DNA of 64,000 bases, from assembly GCA_036005845.1 (NCBI GenBank), contig DASYQD010000056.1:13412-77411 (forward strand), written 5' to 3'. This document shows, one piece after another, positions 48,122 to 57,405 of the stretch; position 1 is the first letter of the stretch; each line of letters opens with the position of its first letter. The notes under the pieces are model-generated. The model was given only the letters and a program-made list of their open reading frames with translations, made no database searches and had not been told where the DNA came from. The stretch is from DASYQD01 sp036005845. GTDB taxonomy: Bacteria > Acidobacteriota > Thermoanaerobaculia > Multivoradales > JAIOJS01. Position numbers and translations under genes: made by a program.

Positions 48122-48714
48122 TTGATCCACTTGCGGTCTTCGAGCAGCGGCGCCGAGGTGTCGATGTGCCCGGAGAAGGTGATCCGCTGCGCGCCGTTCC
48201 ACAGCAGCACCACCGAGCGCGCGCGCGGCTCGTTGGCGAGCACGCTGTCGACGAAGCTGTAGACGCGCAGCAGCTCGAGGTCCGAGCCCGACGGCGGGGG
48301 CGCCGGCTGGTCCTTCGCTGCGAGATCGACGTACGCGACACCCTGCGCGTCGAGGAACGCGTCGGCCACGGTGACGCCCGCGGGCAGCGGCGCCACCAGT
48401 CCCGCCGTGCGCGGCCCGGCGAGGAGCGCCGCCACCACCGCGGCGACGCGGCCGTCGGCCTGGAGCGGAATCGCGACGTCGCGGGTCTCCGCGTGCAGGT
48501 AGCCGTCGGGGCCCGGGAAGAGCAGCGACACGGTGGTGTTCTCCGTCGGCCCGACCGGCGGCGGCGTCGCGCCCGGCTTGGCTTCCTTGCCGCCGCCGCA
48601 ACCACTCCACGCGAGCGCAGCGATCGCTGCCGCCGCGACGCCCAGCATCGCCGCGCGCGCCGCCCGCGACGCGCCGGCCTGGCGCCGCTCTCCACCGGCC
48701 GCGCGCGCGCTCAT
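48118..48714 (-). CDS. GerMN-domain lipoprotein
   Basis: A 198-residue protein with a lipobox (LAWSGC, Cys near residue 39) and a GerMN domain: TVSLLFPGPDGYLHAETRDV, VAAVVAALLAGPR, GVTVADAFLDAQGVAYVDL and ELLRVYSFVDSVL. GerMN domains occur in spore and cell-wall lipoproteins. It lies between murI and the amidase with four-base overlaps on both sides. Confidence 0.85.
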   Translation of the reverse strand: MSARAAGGERRQAGASRAARAAMLGVAAAAIAALAWSGCGGGKEAKPGATPPPVGPTENTTVSLLFPGPDGYLHAETRDVAIPLQADGRVAAVVAALLAGPRTAGLVAPLPAGVTVADAFLDAQGVAYVDLAAKDQPAPPPSGSDLELLRVYSFVDSVLANEPRARSVVLLWNGAQRITFSGHIDTSAPLLEDRKWIK

Positions 48715-50387
48715 CGGATGGCGGCCTGCGCGTCCGGCGCCGCGTCGGGACGCCCTTGCGCCTGGTAGCGCGACACCGCGCGCACCAGCGCGTCGACGAG
48801 CTGCTGCCGGTACTCGACGGTGAGCAGCTTCTTCTCCTCTTCAGGGTTCGAGATGAACCCCAGCTCGACGAGCACCGCCGGCATCGCCGCGCCCATCAGC
48901 ACGCGGAACGGCGCCTGCTTGACGCCGCGGTTGCGCAGGCCGAGGGCGGTGTTGAGCTCCTCCTGCACGATGCTCGCGAAGCGCTGGCTCTCGGCGAGGT
49001 GCTGGCTCTGCGCCAGGTCCCACAGGATCAAGTCGAGACCGGCTACCGACGAAGCGCCCTGCGCATCTGGACCACCAGGCGTCGCCGCGCCCGGCGCCGC
49101 CGGCGGCATCACATTCTCCGCCCGCGCCGCCGCCGCCGCGCGCGCGTCGCTCGCCTCGAGGCTCAAGAAATACGTCTCGGCCCCGGTGGCGCCGGTGCCC
49201 ACCGACGAGTTGAGGTGGATCGAGATGAAGAGCTTCGCGCGGTGCTGGTTGGCGATGGCGGCGCGCGTGTCGAGCGGCAGCTCGGCGTCCTCGTCACGCG
49301 TCAGCTCGACGTCGACCGGCAGCCGCTGCTGGAGCTCGCGCGCCAAGCCCTGCGCGAGCAGCAGCGTCAGCTCCTTCTCCTGCGTGCCGCTGGGTCCGAT
49401 GGCGCCGGTCTCGACGCCGCCGTGGCCGGGGTCGATGACGATCGTCGGCCGCTGCGGCGGCGTCGGCGTTCCCGGCGCCGCGGCGACGCGCTGGTAGACG
49501 TCGAAGACCAAGCGATACGGGTCCTGCTGCTGGTAGTGCTCCACCACCGCGCCGGGCGCCACGTCGAGCAGGATCTTGTCGTCGGCGAAGCGCAGCGACT
49601 GCACCAGCGAGTCGACGACCTCGGGCGGCCGCGAGGGCTGCGCCACCTGGTCGCCGAGCATCGTCACCTCCACGCGCTGGCCCTTCTCCTGGACGTTGAC
49701 GCGCGGCGCCTCGGGGAACTGCAGCACCAGCGTGGTGAGCCCCTGCATGTGCACCAGGCTCCACTCGACGGGCACGACGCGCCGCTGCTGCGGCGTGGCG
49801 ACCAGACGGCGGCTCGCCGCGTCCCACGCAATGTCCCAGTGCAATGACTCGCCGAAGCTCCTCTTCAGCAGCTCGAGCGGCACCCAGGGGCCGGCCTCGC
49901 CGCCGACGACGGGCTGCGGCAACTGCAGGATCGTGCGGCCGACGGTGGCGACCGTGCTGCCGGGGCCGAAGACCGTCTCGACGTCGCCCGTCTTCAGCAC
50001 CCAGCCGGCGCCGCCGGGGCCGAGCCGCAGCTCGCCGCCGAGCAGCGGCGCCAGCGGCGGCAGCGCGAAGAGCGGCCCGGCGCCGCCGATCAGCGCCGAG
50101 CCGGCGACGTCGCGCCCGGCCACCGAGATCGTCGCCGGCGTGTTGGTGAGCGCCGTCGGCGCCGGCGGCGGAGTCGGCGTTCCTTCGTTCGTGGGCTCGC
50201 CTTCGCCAGGCGGCGGTTCCGCGGGCGGAGCTTGCAACGCCCGCAATGTTGCGCCAGGAGGCGGCGTCTGCGGAACGAGCCGCTGCGCGGCGAGCAGCCC
50301 GCACGTCACCAGCAGGGCGAGGAGCAGGGCAAGGCGCCGCCGCACGAGCGGCAGAATAGCACCCGCCCCCGCGGGCGAAGCCCGCAT
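48711..50387 (-). CDS. N-acetylmuramoyl-L-alanine amidase
   Basis: A 558-residue exported amidase. A membrane/signal segment (RLALLLALLVTCGLLAAQ) and a Pro-rich stretch precede a copper-amine-oxidase-N/AMIN-like beta region (about 80-300), then an Amidase_3 domain: TIVIDPGHGGVETGAIGPSGTQEKELTL, LTRDEDAELPLDTRAAIAN, LFISIHLNSS and VLVELGFISNPEEE. Zinc ligands are the first His, the Glu and the second His. It cuts peptide stems from glycan. ATG 50387; GTG 50345 is an alternative start. Confidence 0.9.
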   Translation of the reverse strand: MRASPAGAGAILPLVRRRLALLLALLVTCGLLAAQRLVPQTPPPGATLRALQAPPAEPPPGEGEPTNEGTPTPPPAPTALTNTPATISVAGRDVAGSALIGGAGPLFALPPLAPLLGGELRLGPGGAGWVLKTGDVETVFGPGSTVATVGRTILQLPQPVVGGEAGPWVPLELLKRSFGESLHWDIAWDAASRRLVATPQQRRVVPVEWSLVHMQGLTTLVLQFPEAPRVNVQEKGQRVEVTMLGDQVAQPSRPPEVVDSLVQSLRFADDKILLDVAPGAVVEHYQQQDPYRLVFDVYQRVAAAPGTPTPPQRPTIVIDPGHGGVETGAIGPSGTQEKELTLLLAQGLARELQQRLPVDVELTRDEDAELPLDTRAAIANQHRAKLFISIHLNSSVGTGATGAETYFLSLEASDARAAAAARAENVMPPAAPGAATPGGPDAQGASSVAGLDLILWDLAQSQHLAESQRFASIVQEELNTALGLRNRGVKQAPFRVLMGAAMPAVLVELGFISNPEEEKKLLTVEYRQQLVDALVRAVSRYQAQGRPDAAPDAQAAIR

Positions 50388-50428
50388 CGTCGCGATATCC
50401 TGCGTCTCGCGACGAGGAGGGGTGCGCG

Positions 50429-50821
50429 ATGCAGATCCGCCAGTTCCGCGTGGTGCTCAAGGCCAAGAACTTCGACCGCACCTGCAACTTCTACGGCGAG
50501 GTGCTGGCGCTACCGCGGCTGCAGAGCTGGGACGACGAAGAGGGCCGCGGCGCCCTCTTCCAAGCCGGCACCGGCGCCGTCGAGGTGATCGGCCGCCCGC
50601 GCGACTCGCACGGCTGGGACGAGGACTTCGACTACTCGGGCCCGCAGCACAAGCTGGTGCTCTCGTGGATCGTGCCGTCCGCCGAGCGCACTTACGAGGA
50701 GCTGCTCTTCCGCGACAAGAACGTCCCCGGCGGCCTGCGCAAGGCCCCCGACGGCGCGCTCACCTTCGAGACGCACGACCCCGACGGCGTGCGTATCCTC
50801 CTGCGCGAAGAAGGTCGTTAG
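50429..50821 (+). CDS. VOC-family (glyoxalase-fold) protein
   Basis: A 130-residue protein of two beta-alpha-beta modules. FRVVLKAKNFDRTCNFYGEVLALP and LTFETHDPDGVRILLRE are typical of small glyoxalase/bleomycin-resistance-fold proteins; few metal-ligand residues are clear. GAGGAGGGG precedes the ATG. Substrate unknown. Confidence 0.82.
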   Translation: MQIRQFRVVLKAKNFDRTCNFYGEVLALPRLQSWDDEEGRGALFQAGTGAVEVIGRPRDSHGWDEDFDYSGPQHKLVLSWIVPSAERTYEELLFRDKNVPGGLRKAPDGALTFETHDPDGVRILLREEGR

Positions 50822-50891
50822 GGCCGGCACCGTCGCGAGGCACGGGCTGGGCGGGGGGCGGCCCCGGTACTCGCGCAAATCCCTTGCCTGC

Positions 50892-50897
50892 TAGGAT
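50892..50897 (+). promoter_or_regulatory. -10 box of the kinase gene
   Basis: TAGGAT, preceded by TGC (extended -10), ends 14 bases before the ATG. The same 13 bases GCTAGGATTTGCG recur before the gene at 60839. Confidence 0.45.
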
Positions 50898-50911
50898 TTG
50901 CGCACAACTCC

Positions 50912-53338
50912 ATGAATCAGATCGGCAAGTACGCCATCGTCGGCCAGATCGGCACCGGCGGGTTCGGCGTCGTCTACGAAGGGCGCGATCCGTTCCTCAA
51001 GCGGCGCGTCGCGATCAAGACCTGCAGCTCCGAAGAGCCGGAGATCCGCGACCGCTTCTTCCGCGAGGCGGAGATCGCCGGCAATCTCCAGCATAGAAAC
51101 ATCGTCACCGTCCACGACTTCGGCATCCAGGACGGCGTGCCCTACCTGGTGCAGGAGTACCTGACCGGCGAGGACCTCGACCGCATCGTCGCGCGCCGCG
51201 AGCCGCTGCCGCCGGCGCAGCGCGTCGACATCCTGCTGCAGGCAGCGCGCGGGCTCGAGTCGGCGCACAAGCAGGGCGTCATCCACCGCGACGTCAAGCC
51301 GGCCAACATCCGGCTCACCGCCGACGGCACGGTGAAGATCATGGACTTCGGCATCGCCAAGCTCTCCAACGTGGCGAGCCACCTGACGCGCACCGGCATG
51401 ACGCTGGGCACCGCGGCCTACCTGCCGCCCGAGCAGATCCGCGGCACGGCGGTCGACCACCGCGCCGACGTCTTCTCGTTCGGCGTCACCGCGTACGAGC
51501 TGCTCACCTACAAGCGGCCGTTCACCGGCAAGACGATCTCGGCGCTCTTCTGGGAGCTGCTGCAGCGCGAGCCCGAGCCGCTCACCAACCACTGGCCGTC
51601 GTGCCCGCCGGCGCTCGAAGGGATCGTCGCGCGGTGCGTCGCCAAGGACCCGCAGAAGCGCTACGCGAGCTTCGGCGAGCTGATCCCGGAGCTCGAGGCG
51701 GTGCTCGCCGAGATGCAGCGGCCGGGGCGTGGCGAGGACAAGACGCTGCCGCATCCAGCCAGCCAGGCTGCGAGCGGAGCGGCGGCGGGGTTGCCGCCGA
51801 CGCTTCCGGCCTTCGGAGCGCCCAAGCCTCCGCCGGCGGCGAAGAGCGCTGCGTCGCCGGCGACGAGCGGTGCGCCACCTGCCGCGCCGGCACCTACGGG
51901 CGCTCCCCTGCCGGCGCCATCGCCCCGGCCCGCGCCGGCGCGCTCGGCCAACGAGCGCTTCGAGGCCGCGCTGACCACCGTGCGCCGCACGCAGCCGCCA
52001 CCGACGGAAGGTCTGCTCGGCGACGTCGAAGAGGCGCTTGCCGGCGCGGGGGCCGCCGCTCACGCGCGCCGCGCCCGCGAGCTGCTCGCCAAAGGCGACC
52101 TCGAAGCGGCGGAGAAGGAGCTCGCCGGCGTCCCCGCGAAGGCGGGCGCCGAGGTGGCGGCGGTGCGGCGGCAGGTCGCGCGGGCGCGCGCCGAGCGCTC
52201 GCTGGCGCAGGCGGCGGCGCTCTGGCAACAGGGGCAACCACAGCCGGCGCTGCAGATGCTCGATCAGCTGCTGGCGCTGGTGCCCGACCACCAGGACGCG
52301 CAGCGCCTGCGCGACAGCTGGCGCGCCGAGATCGCGGAGCGCGAGCGCGCCCGCGCCGCGGCGGAGGAGGAGACCACTGCTCGGCGCTCGGCGATCGGCA
52401 AGGCGGTGGCGGAAGCCGAGTCGCTGCTGGCCCACGGCGATCTCGACGGCGCCGAGGCGGTGGTCGCGGCGGCGCAGGCGCGGTTGGGTTCGCACCAGCC
52501 GCTGCGCGACCTGCGGCGGCGCATCGCGCTGGCCCGCGGCACCCCGCCGTCGGCGCCCGCTCAGAGCGTGGCGACGCGCGTCAGCGTCGACGCCAGCACC
52601 GTCGGCGTCGGCATCGGCGCCATCGCGGCGGCGCAGCAGCGGATCGAGGCGGAAGGGCGCGGGCGCGCTGGCGGCGTCGCACCAGCGCCACCCGCAGCAA
52701 GTGTTACCGCCTCCGGTACCGCGGCGGCGCCGGCGTCCGGCGTCGCGTGGCCCCGTCCAGACCTGCCGGGAGCGGGGCACCCGCGCCCGCCTTCGCGCAC
52801 CTATCCGTTGCCGCCAACAGTCGCTGCCGCCGCGAGTGAGGACGGCGATGACGCGAGTGCCGCGGCTGCGCGCACGCGCTGGCTGCTGCTCGGCATCGGA
52901 GCCTTCGTACTGCTTCTGGTGCTCGCGCTTCTCGTGCGCTGGCTGTCGACGCGGTCGAGCAACGCCGAGACCGCGCCCTCACCGACGCCCGTGGCCACGG
53001 CTTCGGCCGCGCTCTCGCCAATCGGCGTCGCCGTCGCGGCGAGCCCGAGCACCAAGTCCCTCGTGACCGACCGCGAGGCCACGCTGGTGCAGCATCCACC
53101 GGCATCGTTCCCAGCCGGTGTGCCGCGCCGTCGCACCGTGGTCACGATGGACGTGCTCGTCGGCGCTGACGGCAAGCCTCTCGACACGCGCGCGCACGCG
53201 GGCACCGTCGCCGATCCGCGCCTCGTCGCCGAGGCGCAACGGGTGGCCCGCCGCAGCATCTACACCGCGGCGATCCGCGGCGGGGTGCCCGCGGAAACGT
53301 GGCACCCCGTCGAGATCGTCTTCGAACCGCCGCGCTGA
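50912..53338 (+). CDS. Ser/Thr protein kinase with helical repeats and TonB-like C-terminus
   Basis: An 808-residue transmembrane kinase. Kinase domain 1-275: GTGGFGVV (14-21 region), Lys36, HRDVKPAN (125-132), DFG (145-147), GTAAYLPPEQ. Then a Pro/Ala linker and helical TPR-like repeats (about 350-560), a second linker, a membrane helix (WLLLGIGAFVLLLVLALLVRWL, about 657-678) and a periplasmic C-terminal domain resembling TonB/energy-transducing proteins (FPAGVPRRRTVVTMDVLVGADGKPLDTR). It may sense an envelope signal and phosphorylate cytosolic targets. Confidence 0.9.
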   Translation: MNQIGKYAIVGQIGTGGFGVVYEGRDPFLKRRVAIKTCSSEEPEIRDRFFREAEIAGNLQHRNIVTVHDFGIQDGVPYLVQEYLTGEDLDRIVARREPLPPAQRVDILLQAARGLESAHKQGVIHRDVKPANIRLTADGTVKIMDFGIAKLSNVASHLTRTGMTLGTAAYLPPEQIRGTAVDHRADVFSFGVTAYELLTYKRPFTGKTISALFWELLQREPEPLTNHWPSCPPALEGIVARCVAKDPQKRYASFGELIPELEAVLAEMQRPGRGEDKTLPHPASQAASGAAAGLPPTLPAFGAPKPPPAAKSAASPATSGAPPAAPAPTGAPLPAPSPRPAPARSANERFEAALTTVRRTQPPPTEGLLGDVEEALAGAGAAAHARRARELLAKGDLEAAEKELAGVPAKAGAEVAAVRRQVARARAERSLAQAAALWQQGQPQPALQMLDQLLALVPDHQDAQRLRDSWRAEIAERERARAAAEEETTARRSAIGKAVAEAESLLAHGDLDGAEAVVAAAQARLGSHQPLRDLRRRIALARGTPPSAPAQSVATRVSVDASTVGVGIGAIAAAQQRIEAEGRGRAGGVAPAPPAASVTASGTAAAPASGVAWPRPDLPGAGHPRPPSRTYPLPPTVAAAASEDGDDASAAAARTRWLLLGIGAFVLLLVLALLVRWLSTRSSNAETAPSPTPVATASAALSPIGVAVAASPSTKSLVTDREATLVQHPPASFPAGVPRRRTVVTMDVLVGADGKPLDTRAHAGTVADPRLVAEAQRVARRSIYTAAIRGGVPAETWHPVEIVFEPPR

Positions 53339-53342
53339 TCCG

Positions 53343-54233
53343 CTACGCCGCCGCCTCCGCGCCGCCGGCCCCCGTGCCGCCGGCACCAGTCTCGTCGGCC
53401 GCCACGGCACCGCGTCCGCGCACGAACAGCCATCGCACCACGGCGAGTACCAGCAGCGTGACGCCGAAGGTCACCACGATCGTCGCCCCGGTCGGCAGGT
53501 CGAGCACGAACGACAGCGCCACGCCGCCGGCGGAAACCAGCGCGCCCATCGCCCAGCCGATGGCGAGCCGCGGCCCCAGTCTCTGAGCGAACAGCATCGC
53601 GGTCACCGAGGGCACGATCAGGAAGCAGAACACCAGCAGCACGCCGGCGATCGCCACCGAGCGGGTGACGACGAAGCCGAACGAGGCGTAGAAGAGGAAG
53701 TCCCACCACCGGACGTTCCAGCCGCGCCGCTCCGCCTCCGCCTCGTCCATCGAGATGAGCAGGAAGCGCCGGCGGAAGATGTAGTGGAAGACGCCGACCA
53801 GGACGTACAGCACCGCCGTCAGGCCCAGCTCCGGCCAGGTGACCGAGAGGATGTTGCCGACCAACATCTCCTTCAAGTGCTCGGTCTCCTGCGTCGCTTT
53901 CGACATCACCACGATGGCGAGCGCCGCCGACACCGCGTAGACGATGCCGATGATCGCCTCCTGCGGGATGCGCGTCTTCCGGTGCACGCGCGAGAAGGCG
54001 AAGATGCCCGCGCCCAGGAAGGTGAAGGCGAGCGAGAAGAGGTAGGCGGTGCCGGAATGCAGGTCGTAGCCGGCGAGGTACGCGGCCGTCGTGCCGACGG
54101 CGGCGATCTGCGCCAGCGCGAGGTCGACGAAGATGACGCCCCGCTCGACGACGTGCACGCCGAGGTAGGCGTGGATGCCGGTGACGATGAGGCTGGCGAC
54201 GAAGGCCGGCAGCAGCAGCTGGAAGATGCTCAT
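53343..54233 (-). CDS. Metal-ion (Zn/Mn/Fe) ABC transporter permease
   Basis: A 296-residue ABC-3 family permease with eight or nine helices. GVHVVERGVIFVDLALAQIAAVGTTAAYL is the family's N-terminal motif, and VAIAGVLLVFCFLIVPSVTAMLFAQRL the ATPase-contact region. It follows the binding-protein gene by 19 bases. No ATPase gene is nearby, so the ATPase must be elsewhere or lost. Confidence 0.9.
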   Translation of the reverse strand: MSIFQLLLPAFVASLIVTGIHAYLGVHVVERGVIFVDLALAQIAAVGTTAAYLAGYDLHSGTAYLFSLAFTFLGAGIFAFSRVHRKTRIPQEAIIGIVYAVSAALAIVVMSKATQETEHLKEMLVGNILSVTWPELGLTAVLYVLVGVFHYIFRRRFLLISMDEAEAERRGWNVRWWDFLFYASFGFVVTRSVAIAGVLLVFCFLIVPSVTAMLFAQRLGPRLAIGWAMGALVSAGGVALSFVLDLPTGATIVVTFGVTLLVLAVVRWLFVRGRGAVAADETGAGGTGAGGAEAAA

Positions 54234-54252
54234 GACGCTTCCCCTCTCGCGC

Positions 54253-55164
54253 TCAGCGCTTGACCGTAGCGACGAAATTGTTGACGTTGGTGTCGAAGAG
54301 CGCGAAGTAGTCGCCGATCGCGTCCGTGCCGCCCACCGAAGGGTAGAACGTCAGCACCTTGGCGCCGGTCTTGTCGGCGATGTACTTCGGCGTCTTGGCG
54401 TCAAAGTAGGGCTCCATCAGGATGACCGGCACCTTCTGTTGCTGGATCGCGTTGATGATCTCCAACGTGTGCGACGGCGAGGGTGGGATGCCCGGCTTGG
54501 GCTCGACGTGCCCGACGACTCGCAAGCCGAAACGCTTGACGAAGTTCGGCCAGGAGTCGTGGAAGGTGACGACCGGCAGGCCCTGGTAGGGCTTCATCTT
54601 CGCCGTCCACTCGGCCTCCTTCTGGGTGAGGCGCGCTTCGAAGGCGGCGAGGTTCTTGGTGTACGTGGCGGCGCCGGCGGCGTCGAGCTGCGACAGCCGC
54701 CGCGCGATCGAGCGGGCGATGACGCGGCCGTTCTCGGGATCGGTCCAGTAGTGCGGATTGCCGTAGGGGTGCACGTCGCCCATGGCGCGCGTCACCTGGC
54801 CGGTGGGCCGGCCGAGGATGTCGCAGCCCTGCGAGGCGTCGAGGTAGCCGGGGCTGCCGGGATGGATCTTGCCGTTGCGCGACTGGTCGATGAGCGGCGG
54901 CAGGTACCCGATCTCGAGCTCGAGCCCGGCGACGATCAGCAGGTCGGCGCGCGACAGCTTGAGCACGAACGACGGCTTGGCGTCGACGAAGTGCGGGTCC
55001 TGGTAGCCCTTGGCGATGGCGAAGGCGTCGACGCGGTCGCCGCCGACCGATTGCGCGATCGAGGCGAGGTCCTGGAGAGTGGTGACGACGTTGACCTTGG
55101 CTTGGGCGGCGCCGGCGAACGCAACGAGCGCGCAGGCGGCGAAGAGCGGACGCAGTATCTTCAT
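54253..55164 (-). CDS. Metal-ion ABC transporter substrate-binding protein
   Basis: A 303-residue cluster A-I (ZnuA/MntC-like) protein. Signal MKILRPLFAACALVAFAGAAQA, then KVNVVTTLQDLASIAQSVGGDRV, DPHFVDAKPS, GDVHPYGNPHYWTDPENG and TFHDSWPNFVKRFGL, whose His residues are likely metal ligands. No His-rich loop as in many zinc-specific ZnuA, so zinc versus manganese or iron is open. Operon with the permease and porin. Confidence 0.9.
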   Translation of the reverse strand: MKILRPLFAACALVAFAGAAQAKVNVVTTLQDLASIAQSVGGDRVDAFAIAKGYQDPHFVDAKPSFVLKLSRADLLIVAGLELEIGYLPPLIDQSRNGKIHPGSPGYLDASQGCDILGRPTGQVTRAMGDVHPYGNPHYWTDPENGRVIARSIARRLSQLDAAGAATYTKNLAAFEARLTQKEAEWTAKMKPYQGLPVVTFHDSWPNFVKRFGLRVVGHVEPKPGIPPSPSHTLEIINAIQQQKVPVILMEPYFDAKTPKYIADKTGAKVLTFYPSVGGTDAIGDYFALFDTNVNNFVATVKR

Positions 55165-55186
55165 GGCGTGATTCCTCGTGTAGTGG

Positions 55187-56686
55187 TCAGAAGGGATGAG
55201 CGCCGTGGGCGCCGATGGCGAACTGCAGTTGCAGCAGCAGCTCGTTGGCGTCAACGGAATCGCGCTCGAGCAGCTCGTAGCGGCGGTGGCGCAGCTCGCC
55301 GCGGAGCTGCGAGAACTCGCTGGGCCAGAAGGTGAGCACGGCGGCCTCGCCGCTGTCGGTGAGGTCGTCGAAGTCGGCGTGATCGGCGACCTCGTAGCGG
55401 CCGCCGACGAACCAGCGCTTGGCGAGCTGCCACTCGCCGGAGACGAACCAGCCGAGCGACAACGCATCCGAGCCTGGCTGCTCGCGGCGGCTGCGGATCG
55501 CCTCGGCGCGCGCGGTGAACGAGCGGTAGGAGGCGGTCTGCAGCGGCTTCCAGCGGAGCGTGGCGTCGAAGCCGGCGAGGCGCGTCGTGCCGTGCTCGAG
55601 GAACGAGCCTGGCTCGCCGGGCGCCACGTCGATGGCGTTCGGTCCCTGCGCCCATGACACGCCGAGGTCGAGGTTCGTCGCCTCGGTGAGGTCGCGGAAG
55701 ACGCGATAGCGGAGGTCGTAGGCGAGGTCACGGCGCTTGTCTTCCTGGAAGAGCCCTTCGCGCTCGCCGCGGAAGATGGCGACCGTGGCCTCGGAGAAGG
55801 TGTCGGCGGGCAGCGGCACGAGCCGCGAGATCGTCACGCCGTCGCCGGCCCAACCTTCCTCGCCGCCGAGCAGGTTCTGGATCGGCAGTGGCTCGTCCGC
55901 CCACGGCAGCACGTGCAGGTGGAGCGGGTTGGTCTTGCCGAACGGCGCGCGGATGCGCCCCACTTTGGCGAGCAGGCCGGCGGGCAGTGCGGTGAAAGTG
56001 AGATAGCCCTCCTCCACGTTGCCGCCCTCGTCGCCGAACGAGATGAAGACGTCGGCGCGGGCGTAGGGATCGACGATCGCCTGCAAGCCGAGCTCGGACT
56101 CGCGGAGGTCGAGGCTCGGCAGGTTCTCGACCTCGTTGTGGCCGGCGACGCCGAGGAAGTTGCCGATCAGCGAGATCGACGGGTTGAAGTAAGTGGAGCC
56201 CTCCGCCGGCGCCGCGGCGGCAGCCTCGGTCGGCGGGGCCTCGGACGGCGGCAGCTCCGACGGCGGCAGCTCGGCCACCGGCACCGTCGTCGCGGCTTCG
56301 CCGGCCGGAGTCTCGGTGGGCGGGGCCTCCGCAGTCGTCGCCGGCGCCTCGGCCGGCGGCGCTTCGCCGCCGGCGTTCGCGGCCGCTTCCTGCTGGCTAG
56401 GCGAGGCGGCCGGCGCCTCCGCCGCCTGCTGGGGTTGTGCTGCACCGGCGGCTGGCGCCGGCGCCGCGTTCTCGAGCGCGTCGAGCTTCTGCTCGAGCGC
56501 CGCCATGCGTTGCTCGTAGTCGGCGCGCAACGCGGCGATCTCCGCGCGCAACGCCGCGACGTCGTCGGGACCAGGGCTCGCCGGCGGCGCCTGCGCGCGC
56601 ACCGCTGAGCCGGCGAACACCGACGCCAACAGACAAACGACGATCGTCGGGCCGAGCCGCGACCGTCCCTCGGGACAGCTCTGCAT
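55187..56686 (-). CDS. Porin-like outer-membrane protein with coiled-coil N-terminus
   Basis: A 499-residue protein. The N-terminal signal (VVCLLASVFAGSAVRAQA) is followed by a coiled coil (ALRAEIAALRADYEQRMAALEQKLDALEN), an Ala/Pro/Glu/Thr-rich spacer of about 90 residues and a beta-barrel with alternating aromatic strands (STYFNPSISLIGNFLG; LLAKVGRIRAPFGKTNPLH; WQLAKRWFVGGRYE), ending in Phe. It precedes the metal-binding protein and permease genes, so it may let the metal cross the outer membrane. Confidence 0.82.
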   Translation of the reverse strand: MQSCPEGRSRLGPTIVVCLLASVFAGSAVRAQAPPASPGPDDVAALRAEIAALRADYEQRMAALEQKLDALENAAPAPAAGAAQPQQAAEAPAASPSQQEAAANAGGEAPPAEAPATTAEAPPTETPAGEAATTVPVAELPPSELPPSEAPPTEAAAAAPAEGSTYFNPSISLIGNFLGVAGHNEVENLPSLDLRESELGLQAIVDPYARADVFISFGDEGGNVEEGYLTFTALPAGLLAKVGRIRAPFGKTNPLHLHVLPWADEPLPIQNLLGGEEGWAGDGVTISRLVPLPADTFSEATVAIFRGEREGLFQEDKRRDLAYDLRYRVFRDLTEATNLDLGVSWAQGPNAIDVAPGEPGSFLEHGTTRLAGFDATLRWKPLQTASYRSFTARAEAIRSRREQPGSDALSLGWFVSGEWQLAKRWFVGGRYEVADHADFDDLTDSGEAAVLTFWPSEFSQLRGELRHRRYELLERDSVDANELLLQLQFAIGAHGAHPF

Positions 56687-56785
56687 CGTTCCTCCTCGCG
56701 CCTGCGGATGCGCTCCGCGACGCCATCAGTCAATCTCAGGGCGTGCGCGCGACCACCGCGTGCACGCCGGTGACGGATGGTGGCG

Positions 56786-57184
56786 TCAGGCGAGAGGCGG
56801 CCCGCGCGAGGCGGGGAGGCGAAGCGGCGGCGCCGCGCTGAGGTGGCGCGTTCTGGCGGCTGCGTCGCCGACGAGCACGAAACCGGCCTGCTGGCGTTGC
56901 GCGGGAAGAGCGCTGCCGATCGTCTGCAGCTGCAGCACGCAGGCGTTGCAGCGCGGCAGCTCGACCGAGGCCGAGGGCTCGAGGTGCCGTGACGGCCCCG
57001 GCGGACAGATCGTCAGCCAGACCCGCGTCGGCCCGCCGAGCACGCCGTGCTGCTCGAGCCCTTCTGTCGACGAGTGCATCGGCACCAGGCCGAGCACGAG
57101 CGCGGCGGTGACCAGCCACAACGGCCAAGCGTGGCGGCTGAGCCGCGAGAGCCAGGGACGGCGGGCGGGCGCGCAGCGGCGCAT
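56786..57184 (-). CDS. Small exported Cys-containing protein, DUF2946-like
   Basis: A 132-residue protein. ATG 57184 gives an Arg-rich N-terminus and one hydrophobic segment (WPLWLVTAALVLGLVPMHSS). TICPPG and CNACVLQ are spaced as in DUF2946, a family near metal-transport genes. Possibly co-transcribed with the porin-metal cluster. Low-confidence family call. Confidence 0.5.
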   Translation of the reverse strand: MRRCAPARRPWLSRLSRHAWPLWLVTAALVLGLVPMHSSTEGLEQHGVLGGPTRVWLTICPPGPSRHLEPSASVELPRCNACVLQLQTIGSALPAQRQQAGFVLVGDAAARTRHLSAAPPLRLPASRGPPLA

Positions 57185-57213
57185 CCGCACATAGTAGCCG
57201 CAACGTCCGCAGT

Positions 57214-57243
57214 TTGCGGCCCTCGGAGCCGCTGTGCTATCTT
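57214..57243 (+). promoter_or_regulatory. Putative tRNA-Glu promoter
   Basis: TTGCGG (57214-57219) and TATCTT (57238-57243) are 18 bases apart and lie about 55 bases before the tRNA. Confidence 0.4.
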
Positions 57244-57297
57244 CTGCGCCGCCTTTGCGCCCCGCCCGCCCGGCCGGCGCGAAGCAGGCTCTTTCAC

Positions 57298-57373
57298 GGC
57301 GCATTCGTCTAGGGGTCCAGGACACCGCCCTCTCACGGCGGGAACAGGGGTTCGAATCCCCTATGCGCTACCA
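57298..57373 (+). tRNA. tRNA-Glu(CTC)
   Basis: A 76-base cloverleaf with encoded CCA. The acceptor arms GGCGCAT and ATGCGCT pair (G1-U72 wobble), the anticodon stem CCGCC/GGCGG encloses CTCTCAC with anticodon CTC, and the T-arm reads GGGGTTCGAATCCCC. The region downstream has a different base composition and mobile-element genes, so this gene is a likely integration site. Confidence 0.95.
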
Positions 57374-57405
57374 GCACTTAGCCCCGCCCGTAACCCGCCG
57401 CACTA

